From: Clostridiales bacterium
Lineage (GTDB): Bacteria > Bacillota > Clostridia > Oscillospirales > Butyricicoccaceae
Reading direction: 5' to 3'
Length of the DNA: 33,229 nucleotides
Assembly (NCBI GenBank): GCA_004555915.1
Contig: SFJM01000030.1
Span: 1-33,229 of the forward strand
Shown piece after piece: positions 7,234-14,383 of this stretch. Numbering within the stretch: the stretch's first letter is position 1; the number at the start of each line of letters is the position of its first letter. Under the pieces are notes generated by a model. That model saw nothing but the letters and a program-made list of their open reading frames with translations. It did no database searches and was not told where the DNA came from. The position numbers and the translations under genes were made by a program.

Positions 7234-10158
7234 TTAATAATACTGCTCGATATAGTTGTAGGCCTTATCGAAGACCTCTTTGTCTTTGATCTTATATTTG
7301 ATCCAGACCACGCTACGCAGAGCTTTCTTGACTTCCTGCTTACCGGCGGTCGTACTCTGCCAACCATCAAAGCGGACGATTTTAACGATGCTGTCGATAT
7401 CTGCCACGATGCGCTCGACGATAACCGGTGTGCTCTTATTCTTGATTCCATTAAAGAGCTCGGTAAGAGCAGCGATGCCTTTGTCGATCTCCTGCTCCGG
7501 CACAACTTCTTTTTCTGCCTGTGCCGCTTCCTTTGCAAGTTCGAGCAGGAGCTTCAGGAACTCAATGCTGGTGATGAGGCCTTGCTCATGCTTTTCACGC
7601 AGAGCTTCCAGTTTCTCACCAAGATGCACAAACTTCGGTTCGTTGGCATGCTTCAGAATTTTAGCGACAAGGTTAATTTCGACCTTCTTAGTGGTCTTCT
7701 TCAAGTCTTTCTGTTTCTCCAAAAAGTCATCAATAAGGTCGGCGTCCATAGAGAGGATATCCATGTCCTCATCAGCCTCTCCGACGGTGACATTCTGGTG
7801 GACCAGCTCGATGGTCTTTGCACCCAGAGAGGCCCAAATCAAACCGCCACGGCCATCAGTCGGCTTGACCGATTCATAAACACGGGAAAGCCACTGATAG
7901 TCTACCTTGTAGGGATTCAAGAAACCATCGGGAGAAAGAGCGTCCCACGCACGATTCAATACACGATAGTCTGCAGCGAAAGCGTCCTTCTCTTTGTTTG
8001 TCGGGAGACATTCCTGCGCTGCCATCAAACCTTCCCAGCCTTCGACGGTTCTGTCGATGCCCATGAAATAGCTCAGGCACTTTTTGAAAAGGGCAGGAAG
8101 CTGCTTTTTGATTTCTTCGATGTTTGTGATGATGCGTCGCATGCTGTTTTCATCGAAGTCGAGAGCCTTTGCCACATCGTCAAAGATGCCAATATAGTCA
8201 ACGATTAGGCCATGAGTTTTACCTTGATCATAGGTTCTGTTAGTGCGGCAGATGGCCTGAAGGAGAGTGTGGTCCTTCATAGGCTTATCAAGGTACATCA
8301 CCTGAAGAATAGGAGCATCAAATCCGGTCAGCAGCTTTGCGGTAACAATAACGAGCTTAAGAGGGCTGTGAGGATCACGAAAATAATCAAGAACTTTGCT
8401 TTCCTGATCACGGTCACGGCGGTATTTCTTATAGCGATCTTCTTTGTCATTATTCGTATCCATGACAATGGTGGTAGCATCTTCTCCGAGGAGCTCATCA
8501 AGGACGGCCTTGTACATCAGGCAGCATTCACGGTCATATACAACTACCTGACCTTTATAGCCGTTAGGCTCGATCTTTTCCTTGAAGTGTTTGGCAATAT
8601 GCTCGCACACCTTACGAATACGGGCCGGGTTATACATGATGGCTTTCATATTGACTCGGCGGGACAGTTCATTCTTTTCGTCTCTTGAAAGACCGGCCTC
8701 GTCAGTCATGGCATCAAATTCACGATCCAGCTTGTCCTTGTCCACGTGAAGCTCAACAGGAACGGGCTCAAAGTGAAGTGGCAGTGTTGCACCGTCACGA
8801 ATAGAATCGGAGAAGGAGTAACGGCTCATATACCCGGTACGATCCTCTTCAGCACCAAATGTGGCAAAGGTGTTCTTGTCCACACGATTGATAGGAGTAC
8901 CTGTCAAGCCGAAGAAGAATGCATTCGGAAGGGCCATACGCATCTTTTCACCGAGGTCGCCTTCCTGAGTTCTGTGTGCTTCGTCGACCATAACGATGAT
9001 GTTGTCACGAGCATTAAGTTCGCCGCTGACTTCACCAAACTTAAAGATGGTAGTGATGAGTATTTTACGCATATCGCCACGGAAGAAGGAAAGCAATTCT
9101 TCCTTCGTGGCTGCACTTGTAAGATTAGGAATGTCGGAAGCGTTGAATGTGGCAGTAATCTGTGTCTCAAGGTCAATGCGGTCGTCCACAATAACCACTG
9201 TCGGATTCTTGAGTTCTGGAATCATACGCAGCTTCTGAGCTGCAAACACCATCAGCAGCGACTTTCCGGAACCTTGGAAATGCCAGATCAGGCCTTTTTT
9301 AGGATACCCGGCCACAACACGGTCGACGATCATATTTGCGCCTTCAAACTGCTGATAGCGGCAGATGATTTTGTATTTGCGATACTTTTTGTCCGTTGCA
9401 AACATGGTGAAGAACTGGAAGATGTCCATTACCTTTTCAGGCGTAATCATATCTTCGATGCTGATCTTCACATCAGCAAGGCCGCCCTCAGCTTTGTGGG
9501 TTGCTGTATGCCACGGGCCCCACATGTTAATGGGCATGTTAATAGAACCGTATCGATAGCATTTCCCTTCGGTAGCGAAGTTGAACACATTCGTTACGAA
9601 CATAGCAGGGATGCTTTTCTCGTAAGCGGAGATGTCACCGGCAGCGTCCAGCCATGTGATTGCGCTGCGGACGGGAGTCTTAAGCTCACCAACGGCAATC
9701 GGGAAACCATTGATAAGGAGAACAATATCGAGTCGCTTTCCACCTTCGGCCTGCGGGTATACCCACTGATTTGTGACGACGTATTCGTTTAGAGCAAGGT
9801 CCTCTTTACGCATTGTTCCGAAAAAACGAATAGGTACCATACGGCCATCCTTGCCGAAGGGATAGGAGTTTTCCTCAAATATCATCTTCTTGAAAACCTC
9901 GTTCTGGGTAACGAGGTTGTGGGGCTGAACGGAGAGGATAACAGTTCTCAGTTTATATATGACCTCATCTGCACGAGACGGGTCCTCTGCGATTTCAGGG
10001 TTTAATCTAATCAGGGCTTCTTTCACCATAGGCTCGACCAGCACATCCGAATGCATACGAGGGAGCTCCTCGGCAGGGATATACTTCCAACCGTTGCTTT
10101 TCAGGGTTGAAATAATCATCTGCTCAATGGTGTTATCTTCGTTAAAAGTAGTTGCCAT
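7234..10158 (-). CDS. hsdR: type I restriction endonuclease/translocase subunit HsdR
   Basis: A 974-aa restriction subunit of normal length. The N-terminal nuclease domain has the PD-(D/E)xK pattern, Asp144 (RLDIVLL) and Glu158-x-Lys160 (GELK). The SF2 translocase follows: Walker A FQGSGKS at 294-300, DEAH at 392-395, motif III GLTGTP at 417-422, then LLTGFDAP and QAICRTNRTYDQGKTHGLIVD. A helical C-terminal region for docking to the methylase ends the protein. The start at 10158 has an AGGAGG site. It is the first gene of the RM operon, 160 bases after a small HTH regulator in the same orientation. Nothing looks broken, so restriction would depend on whether a working HsdS is made. Confidence 0.96.
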   Translation of the reverse strand: MATTFNEDNTIEQMIISTLKSNGWKYIPAEELPRMHSDVLVEPMVKEALIRLNPEIAEDPSRADEVIYKLRTVILSVQPHNLVTQNEVFKKMIFEENSYPFGKDGRMVPIRFFGTMRKEDLALNEYVVTNQWVYPQAEGGKRLDIVLLINGFPIAVGELKTPVRSAITWLDAAGDISAYEKSIPAMFVTNVFNFATEGKCYRYGSINMPINMWGPWHTATHKAEGGLADVKISIEDMITPEKVMDIFQFFTMFATDKKYRKYKIICRYQQFEGANMIVDRVVAGYPKKGLIWHFQGSGKSLLMVFAAQKLRMIPELKNPTVVIVDDRIDLETQITATFNASDIPNLTSAATKEELLSFFRGDMRKILITTIFKFGEVSGELNARDNIIVMVDEAHRTQEGDLGEKMRMALPNAFFFGLTGTPINRVDKNTFATFGAEEDRTGYMSRYSFSDSIRDGATLPLHFEPVPVELHVDKDKLDREFDAMTDEAGLSRDEKNELSRRVNMKAIMYNPARIRKVCEHIAKHFKEKIEPNGYKGQVVVYDRECCLMYKAVLDELLGEDATTIVMDTNNDKEDRYKKYRRDRDQESKVLDYFRDPHSPLKLVIVTAKLLTGFDAPILQVMYLDKPMKDHTLLQAICRTNRTYDQGKTHGLIVDYIGIFDDVAKALDFDENSMRRIITNIEEIKKQLPALFKKCLSYFMGIDRTVEGWEGLMAAQECLPTNKEKDAFAADYRVLNRAWDALSPDGFLNPYKVDYQWLSRVYESVKPTDGRGGLIWASLGAKTIELVHQNVTVGEADEDMDILSMDADLIDDFLEKQKDLKKTTKKVEINLVAKILKHANEPKFVHLGEKLEALREKHEQGLITSIEFLKLLLELAKEAAQAEKEVVPEQEIDKGIAALTELFNGIKNKSTPVIVERIVADIDSIVKIVRFDGWQSTTAGKQEVKKALRSVVWIKYKIKDKEVFDKAYNYIEQYY

Positions 10159-10319
10159 ATTAGTTCCTCCTACGTTTGTCAGGTTCTGCTTTCCAAATTA
10201 GCCATACTATAAACAGATATGCATGTGCTCCGGGGAGGTTATAGAGCATCGTTGCTATGCCACTTGTGTTGGCCACCATTCACATAGCCATTTATACCGC
10301 ATCAATTCTTTACAAAATT

Positions 10320-10526
10320 TCACTCGTCTTCGACCACTTCCATGACATCCCCAATGTCACAATGGAACACCTTACACAATCGGAGCATGACAGACATGGA
10401 GACGAGGCGGTTATTGTTCAACTGGGTCATGGTATGGGACGATAGGTGCGCAGCCTTTGCCAGCTCGCCTTTTTTCATTTTGTTCTTAATTAGCAAAATC
10501 CAAAGTTTGTCATAACGGACCGTCAT
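10320..10526 (-). CDS. small Cro/C1-type HTH regulator upstream of the RM operon
   Basis: A 68-aa helix-turn-helix protein (KMKKGELAKAAHLSSHTMTQL is the HTH, followed by VSMSVMLRLCKVFHCDIGDVMEVV). The start at 10526 is set by AGGAGGAA 6 bases upstream; a longer frame to 10559 has no such site. It is a single-domain DNA-binding protein like YozG or the controller (C) proteins of some RM systems. It points into hsdR and has its own promoter with a palindrome, so it may time expression of the restriction genes. A general ICE regulator is the alternative. Confidence 0.8.
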   Translation of the reverse strand: MTVRYDKLWILLIKNKMKKGELAKAAHLSSHTMTQLNNNRLVSMSVMLRLCKVFHCDIGDVMEVVEDE

Positions 10527-10583
10527 GGGGTTCCTCCTGTTGAAAATAAAATCTCCCAAAGTGCTTATAACTTTACAGAGTAT

Positions 10584-10633
10584 ATTCTACCATAACGCCT
10601 CCGAAATTACAACAGAATACGAACAAATTCTGT
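10584..10633 (-). promoter_or_regulatory. promoter and palindromic operator of the small HTH gene
   Basis: On the minus strand TTGTAA (10612-10607), a 17-base spacer and TAGAAT (10589-10584) form a sigma-A-like promoter 58 bases upstream of the HTH start. Just upstream, ACAGAAT (10612-10618) and ATTCTGT (10627-10633) form an inverted repeat with an 8-base centre that touches the -35 box, a plausible operator. Confidence 0.55.
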
Positions 10634-10677
10634 AAAAACAGCAGCTATGGTGTCGATTTTGACCATCACCTGAAAAG

Positions 10678-10719
10678 GCCTCCCGAACCGTTCACCTATG
10701 GAAAGGCAATTCGGGAGGC
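10678..10719 (-). terminator. intrinsic terminator after the DUF1273 gene
   Basis: A perfect 10-bp stem (GCCTCCCGAA with TTCGGGAGGC) spans a 22-base loop, followed on the minus strand by CTTTTC. It lies 21 bases past the stop of the SLOG-family gene. Confidence 0.65.
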
Positions 10720-10740
10720 TTATTTGCGTACAAGGCACTC

Positions 10741-11232
10741 TTACAAGCTATCTGGGCCTGCGATATTGATGATCCGCAGGCCACTACGGCGGGCATAGTT
10801 CACGGTATAGGCCGTGCCGCCGGTGGGTTTCGTCAGATAGCAAATGCAGACGCTGCTGTTATCCACAAGATGCCGATTGCGTTTTTGCATACAGCCCCAA
10901 AAATAGTGCTCCGAGGTGTAAGTCACCTTATCTGCGCAGCGCTTGATTTCTTCGTAGGCGTCGATATCCGCTTGTGGCCAGCCCCGAGTTTGGTTAAGGC
11001 ACGGCAGTACAAGGATCAGCCGGATCTGCGGATAACGCTCCCGCAGGCGGAGGACCGCCTGCGCTGCCAGAGTATCAAACCCCAAGGCACCGCCTGCGCC
11101 AAAATAGCGATAGCCCTGCTCAATCAGCGTGGCCAAGGTATCCTCCAAGCGCTTGGAAATTTCGGGCAGATCATCTGTCGGCAATTCCCGATGTCCGGTG
11201 AAACAAGCCGTTCTGGATTTCATGTCTATCAT
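10741..11232 (-). CDS. DUF1273/SLOG-family protein
   Basis: A 163-aa protein with the SLOG (Rossmann-like, DprA/LOG-related) pattern: opening CFTGHRELP, the glycine-rich GYRYFGAGGALGFDTLAAQAV, then LILVLPCLNQT, the W-containing YTSEHYFWGCMQKRNRHLVDNSS and CYLTKPTGGTAYTVNYA. The family is common on Firmicutes ICEs and plasmids and is thought to bind nucleotides or nucleotide-derived signals; its function is not settled. The start is uncertain: 11232 (MIDMKSRTACF) follows AGGTGG at about 10 bases, and 11223 is possible. It is transcribed away from the HTH gene at 11359. Confidence 0.8.
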   Translation of the reverse strand: MIDMKSRTACFTGHRELPTDDLPEISKRLEDTLATLIEQGYRYFGAGGALGFDTLAAQAVLRLRERYPQIRLILVLPCLNQTRGWPQADIDAYEEIKRCADKVTYTSEHYFWGCMQKRNRHLVDNSSVCICYLTKPTGGTAYTVNYARRSGLRIINIAGPDSL

Positions 11233-11250
11233 CTGATAACCACCACCTGT

Positions 11251-11341
11251 CAATATAATAACGTCCACAAACCATCACCGCAACATAATTGCAGCCTGTG
11301 AGCAAATATTATTTCTGCATTTATAGGCTACAATATAATAA
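11251..11341. promoter_or_regulatory. divergent regulatory region with a repeated AT-rich element
   Basis: CAATATAATAA occurs at 11251-11261 and again at 11331-11341. The second copy contains TATAAT (11334-11339), a perfect -10 box 19 bases before the HTH start at 11359; the -35 (TTTCTG, 11312-11317) is weak. The spaced copies could be operator sites for the HTH protein, controlling both divergent genes. Confidence 0.4.
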
Positions 11342-11358
11342 AGGGCGGTGAGTGGTTA

Positions 11359-11667
11359 ATGACTGAGAAAGATTTCTCCTTGCGTTTGGCAAAGCTCCGG
11401 GAGGAAAAGGGCGTTTCTGCCCGTGATATGAGCCTATCCATGGGACAAAATCCCGGTTATATCAACAACATTGAAAGCGGAAAATCCATGCCGTCACTTT
11501 CCGGGATATTTTACATTTGCGAATATCTTGGGATAACGCCCAAAGACTTCTTTGATATAGATGCAGCCAGCCCGTCAAAAGCAAACGAGCTTTACTCTAT
11601 CGCAAAAGGGTTGAGCAATGAGCAACTGGATAATTTGATCGCACTGGCGAAGGGCCTGCGAAAATGA
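11359..11667 (+). CDS. XRE-family HTH regulator
   Basis: A 102-aa Cro/C1-type regulator and the only clear plus-strand gene. The HTH lies at about residues 8-62 (LRLAKLREEKGVSARDMSLSM, then YINNIESGKSMPSLSGIFYICEYLGITP). A C-terminal helix (ELYSIAKGLSNEQLDNLIALAKGL) could dimerise. It starts at 11359 after GGTGAG and a TATAAT box. Its 3' end converges on the CHAP gene, and its last codons touch that operon's terminator. It could repress the ICE transfer genes or the neighbouring DUF1273 gene; the sequence does not decide. Confidence 0.85.
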   Translation: MTEKDFSLRLAKLREEKGVSARDMSLSMGQNPGYINNIESGKSMPSLSGIFYICEYLGITPKDFFDIDAASPSKANELYSIAKGLSNEQLDNLIALAKGLRK

Positions 11668-11670
11668 AAA

Positions 11671-11705
11671 AACACGGTGCCACCCGCAAAGGGTGACACC
11701 GTGTT
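11671..11705 (-). terminator. terminator of the conjugation operon
   Basis: A 15-bp stem with one mismatch (AACACGGTGCCACCC at 11671-11685 with GGGTGACACCGTGTT at 11691-11705) and a CGCAA loop. On the minus strand a TTTTTT run follows directly. It lies 5 bases past the CHAP stop codon and also meets the end of the plus-strand HTH gene. Confidence 0.85.
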
Positions 11706-11709
11706 CTGC

Positions 11710-13527
11710 TTAGTAGGCGGCTACACCGTAGCCGAGAATTTCATAATAGCCAACCGGATACTGATTGACGTGGCAGCTATCGCCGGAGTTGCCTTCAATG
11801 GTGTAGACGATGCCGTTTTCGACCTTCTGGACGATACCGACATGATCGGACTGACCGTCCTGCGGGCCGGAGTTGCCCTTATTATCCCAATCGAAGAAGA
11901 TAATCATGCCGGGCGAGGGTTCCATGGCGTTATCCGCCCACTGCCCACGCTCCCGGAACCATTGGACACCGTTGACACAGCCTGCGAACTTAGGAATGAC
12001 ACCGGTGTCGATATAGCCGCATTCGTTTGCGCACCAGCTGACGAAGCAGGCGCACCACTCCACGCGGCTGCCGAAGCCGTACCATGCCCAATAGGGTTCT
12101 CCACCCACATTGCCCACCTGAGAAAGCGCTACGGCAACGATCTGGTCATCCACTCCGTAGATTCCGTAAAGCACCGCTGCCCACATGCTGCTGTCCTGTG
12201 CAAGCAGTTCTGCAAGCTGCTGCTTTTGATCCTCATTGAAGCCGTACTGCGCAGCCATCTCATCCGCCGTCTTGTGGCTGACAGTAATATAGAGCGTCGT
12301 AATCGTCTCCTGTACCTCTTCCTCAAGAATATTGCCGTTGCCGTCGTCCGTCTCCACAATGACCGTCTCTGTCCTTGTTTCCGTCCGATGGGTGATCTCA
12401 TTCATCTCCCAAAACAGGTCCTTCAGAAGCTGTTCCTTTTCCGGAGTGATCGTTGCTACCTCCTGGGGATTATCCGGATCGGAGGTCGTCTTGACGGCAT
12501 AGATCGACAGCACCTCTGGCCACACGGCCCGAGAACCGGACATTTCAAGCGCATCGTATTCAACGGAATCCTTAATGGCATCCAGCTCGTTCTGGTAATC
12601 CATGTTGATTTCCTGAATGACCTGCCGCATCGTCTTTTCTGAGCCGGTATCCTCGCTTGAAAAGAAAATACCAAAGCAGGAGCAGGCGATCAAGGCAACA
12701 AGACAGATAACCACGACGACCACGACCGCAACCCAGCCACCGGCAGCGATAGCCGCAACCAGTGCTTTCATCGCCGTTGCTATGGCCTTGATTGCCGCCG
12801 CAACAGCTTTCGCCGCCGCAACAGCCGCTTTGTAGGCGGCTATGGCAGTCTGGCGGGCAATCTCCGCCGCTTTCTGTGCGGCCTTTGCAGCCGCAGCCGC
12901 TGCCTTTTGCGTTGCCTTCGCTGTTGCCTCTGCGGTTTTGATGGCAGCCTTGGAGGTTTTCTCCGCAGTCTTTACGGCCCTCTCTGTTGACTTTACCGTT
13001 CCCTTTGCACCGGCTTTTACTGTCTGTTTCCCGGCAGAGCGAGCAGACTGCTTGATGGTGCGTTCAGTACGCTCCGCAGATTTGATGGTCTGGTTTCGTC
13101 TGCTCCGGATGCTTGTCCGTGTGGCCTCCGTATTTTGCCGCGCTGCCTGCCGTGCAGCCTCCTCTCGCGGCGTTCTGCTTGGCGCGCCCCTACGCAGCTC
13201 CTCCTCATAGCGGCGAACCCGTTCTTCATTTTTGTGGATGCGCTTTTCATTGCGGTGCTCCCGGTGCGCCTCCTTGCCTTTTTCAATGGCTTTTTTCGTT
13301 TGGCCGGAAACCTCGTGCCAAACCTGATCGGTCACATCCTCAGCGGCATAGCGGATTTTGTCCTCCGCGTACTCGGAGGGGGAAATCTGCCCATCGTCCA
13401 TCAGGTTTTCCACCTGATCCTTGGAGCGGACGAGCGCCGTCTTCATGCGCTCGGAGACAACCGCCGCTTTATCAAGAATCTTGATATCCTTAACGCTCTC
13501 TCTTGTTTTTATCCTGCCCAAAGCCAT
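11710..13527 (-). CDS. conjugative CHAP-domain cell-wall hydrolase with long Ala/Lys-rich helix
   Basis: A 605-aa membrane-anchored peptidoglycan hydrolase, functionally like VirB1/CwlT, that would open the wall for the transfer channel. Residues 1-130 are charged and helical. About 140-260 is a repetitive Ala/Lys/Thr-rich helix. About 262-290 is one membrane segment (GGWVAVVVVVVICLVALIACSCF). The C-terminal CHAP domain (about 455-605) has catalytic Cys in VEWCACFVSWCANECG and His in GQSDHVGIV. The start at 13527 has GGGAGG only 2 bases upstream, so a slightly later start is possible. It follows the sortase gene and is the last gene of the conjugation block. The repetitive alanine region generates large spurious frames on the other strand. 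Confidence 0.9.
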   Translation of the reverse strand: MALGRIKTRESVKDIKILDKAAVVSERMKTALVRSKDQVENLMDDGQISPSEYAEDKIRYAAEDVTDQVWHEVSGQTKKAIEKGKEAHREHRNEKRIHKNEERVRRYEEELRRGAPSRTPREEAARQAARQNTEATRTSIRSRRNQTIKSAERTERTIKQSARSAGKQTVKAGAKGTVKSTERAVKTAEKTSKAAIKTAEATAKATQKAAAAAAKAAQKAAEIARQTAIAAYKAAVAAAKAVAAAIKAIATAMKALVAAIAAGGWVAVVVVVVICLVALIACSCFGIFFSSEDTGSEKTMRQVIQEINMDYQNELDAIKDSVEYDALEMSGSRAVWPEVLSIYAVKTTSDPDNPQEVATITPEKEQLLKDLFWEMNEITHRTETRTETVIVETDDGNGNILEEEVQETITTLYITVSHKTADEMAAQYGFNEDQKQQLAELLAQDSSMWAAVLYGIYGVDDQIVAVALSQVGNVGGEPYWAWYGFGSRVEWCACFVSWCANECGYIDTGVIPKFAGCVNGVQWFRERGQWADNAMEPSPGMIIFFDWDNKGNSGPQDGQSDHVGIVQKVENGIVYTIEGNSGDSCHVNQYPVGYYEILGYGVAAY

Positions 13528-13550
13528 CGCCTCCCTTCAGAGCAGACAAG

Positions 13551-14336
13551 TCACACCTTCTTCGCTACGACAACGAAGCGACCGTTGGGATAGGTATATT
13601 CGCAGGTGGAAAGGGTCAAAAGCTGATCTCCGTATTCGGCAGTAACGCCCGTGTCATAGAGTTGTCTTGCGCGGACATTCTCCATGAACTCGGCAAACTG
13701 CGCCTCATCCATCAGCGTGTATTCGTTGTACTTGAAGGACTCGCGGTTCGTATTGAATTTGAAAGCGGCAACGACCTCATATTTGCCGAGGCTGGAGAGT
13801 GTGTCAAAGGCAATCGTCGGATGCTCCCTGCAGAAGTCAGCATCAGCGTATTTGCAGAGGTCGGCAAACATAGAGCCGTCGTTCATGTGGTGCCCATAAA
13901 TCACAAGGTTGTTGCTGATCCCGGTCATGCAGGCCTCGTCAATATAGGGAACGCCGTAGTCGCTGTACGATTTATCAAAGCTGTGCTTCAGATAGAAGTC
14001 CGGCTTGTTCGGGGTCTGCATGACGGGGTAATTGACATTCGTACCATCGATCTTGATCCATCCGATAAAGTCGTTGTTCTGCGCAAACAGCGCCGCATAC
14101 TTTTCACGGGCCAGCGCCGCCTCTGCTGCCGCCAGTTCTTCTGCGCTCAGATCTGCTTCCTCCGCTTCGGTATCCTTCTGCGGCTCGTCGATTTCCGTAA
14201 TCAGATTTGTCAGATCGTCAAATGCCGCCTTGCTGTTCTTGGCATCCAGATACTGATGCGTAAACATGGCGCTGCAAAAGATCGCTGCCGCACCGAGTAC
14301 GGAAACGATGATGATTCCAAGGGTTTTCTTTTTCAT
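13551..14336 (-). CDS. srtB: class B sortase
   Basis: A 261-aa sortase with an N-terminal membrane anchor (residues 5-25, TLGIIIVSVLGAAAIFCSAMF). The catalytic domain includes GWIKIDGTNVNYPVMQ, the His motif YGHHM, the Cys motif LSTCEY and the C-terminal Arg in NGRFVVVAKKV. Class B sortases recur in Tn1549-type ICEs next to the CHAP hydrolase, where they probably attach or assemble element-encoded surface proteins. No LPxTG- or NPxTN-type substrate was noticed in this window. Start at 14336 behind GGGAGGAA. Confidence 0.93.
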   Translation of the reverse strand: MKKKTLGIIIVSVLGAAAIFCSAMFTHQYLDAKNSKAAFDDLTNLITEIDEPQKDTEAEEADLSAEELAAAEAALAREKYAALFAQNNDFIGWIKIDGTNVNYPVMQTPNKPDFYLKHSFDKSYSDYGVPYIDEACMTGISNNLVIYGHHMNDGSMFADLCKYADADFCREHPTIAFDTLSSLGKYEVVAAFKFNTNRESFKYNEYTLMDEAQFAEFMENVRARQLYDTGVTAEYGDQLLTLSTCEYTYPNGRFVVVAKKV

Positions 14337-14359
14337 TTTGTATTCCTCCCAAAAGAATG

Positions 14360-14383
14360 GAGGACGGGGTTAATCCCGTCCTC
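14360..14383 (-). terminator. hairpin between virB4 and srtB
   Basis: GAGGACGGG (minus 14383-14375) pairs with CCCGTCCTC (14368-14360) over a 6-base loop that contains the virB4 stop codon. Only a weak T stretch (CATTCTTTT) follows, so it may be an attenuator or mRNA-processing hairpin rather than a full terminator. Confidence 0.45.

Noticed and set aside
8746..9792. A 348-codon plus-strand reading frame inside hsdR
   Set aside because: Antisense to the ATPase core of HsdR; the composition is an echo of the real gene's codon use.
11677..12642. A 321-codon plus-strand reading frame after the XRE gene
   Set aside because: Antisense to the CHAP domain, which has its catalytic Cys and His motifs on the minus strand.
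12780..13130. Tandem DNA repeat in the CHAP gene
   Set aside because: The periodicity comes from an Ala/Lys-rich coding helix with varied codons, not from an exact DNA repeat.
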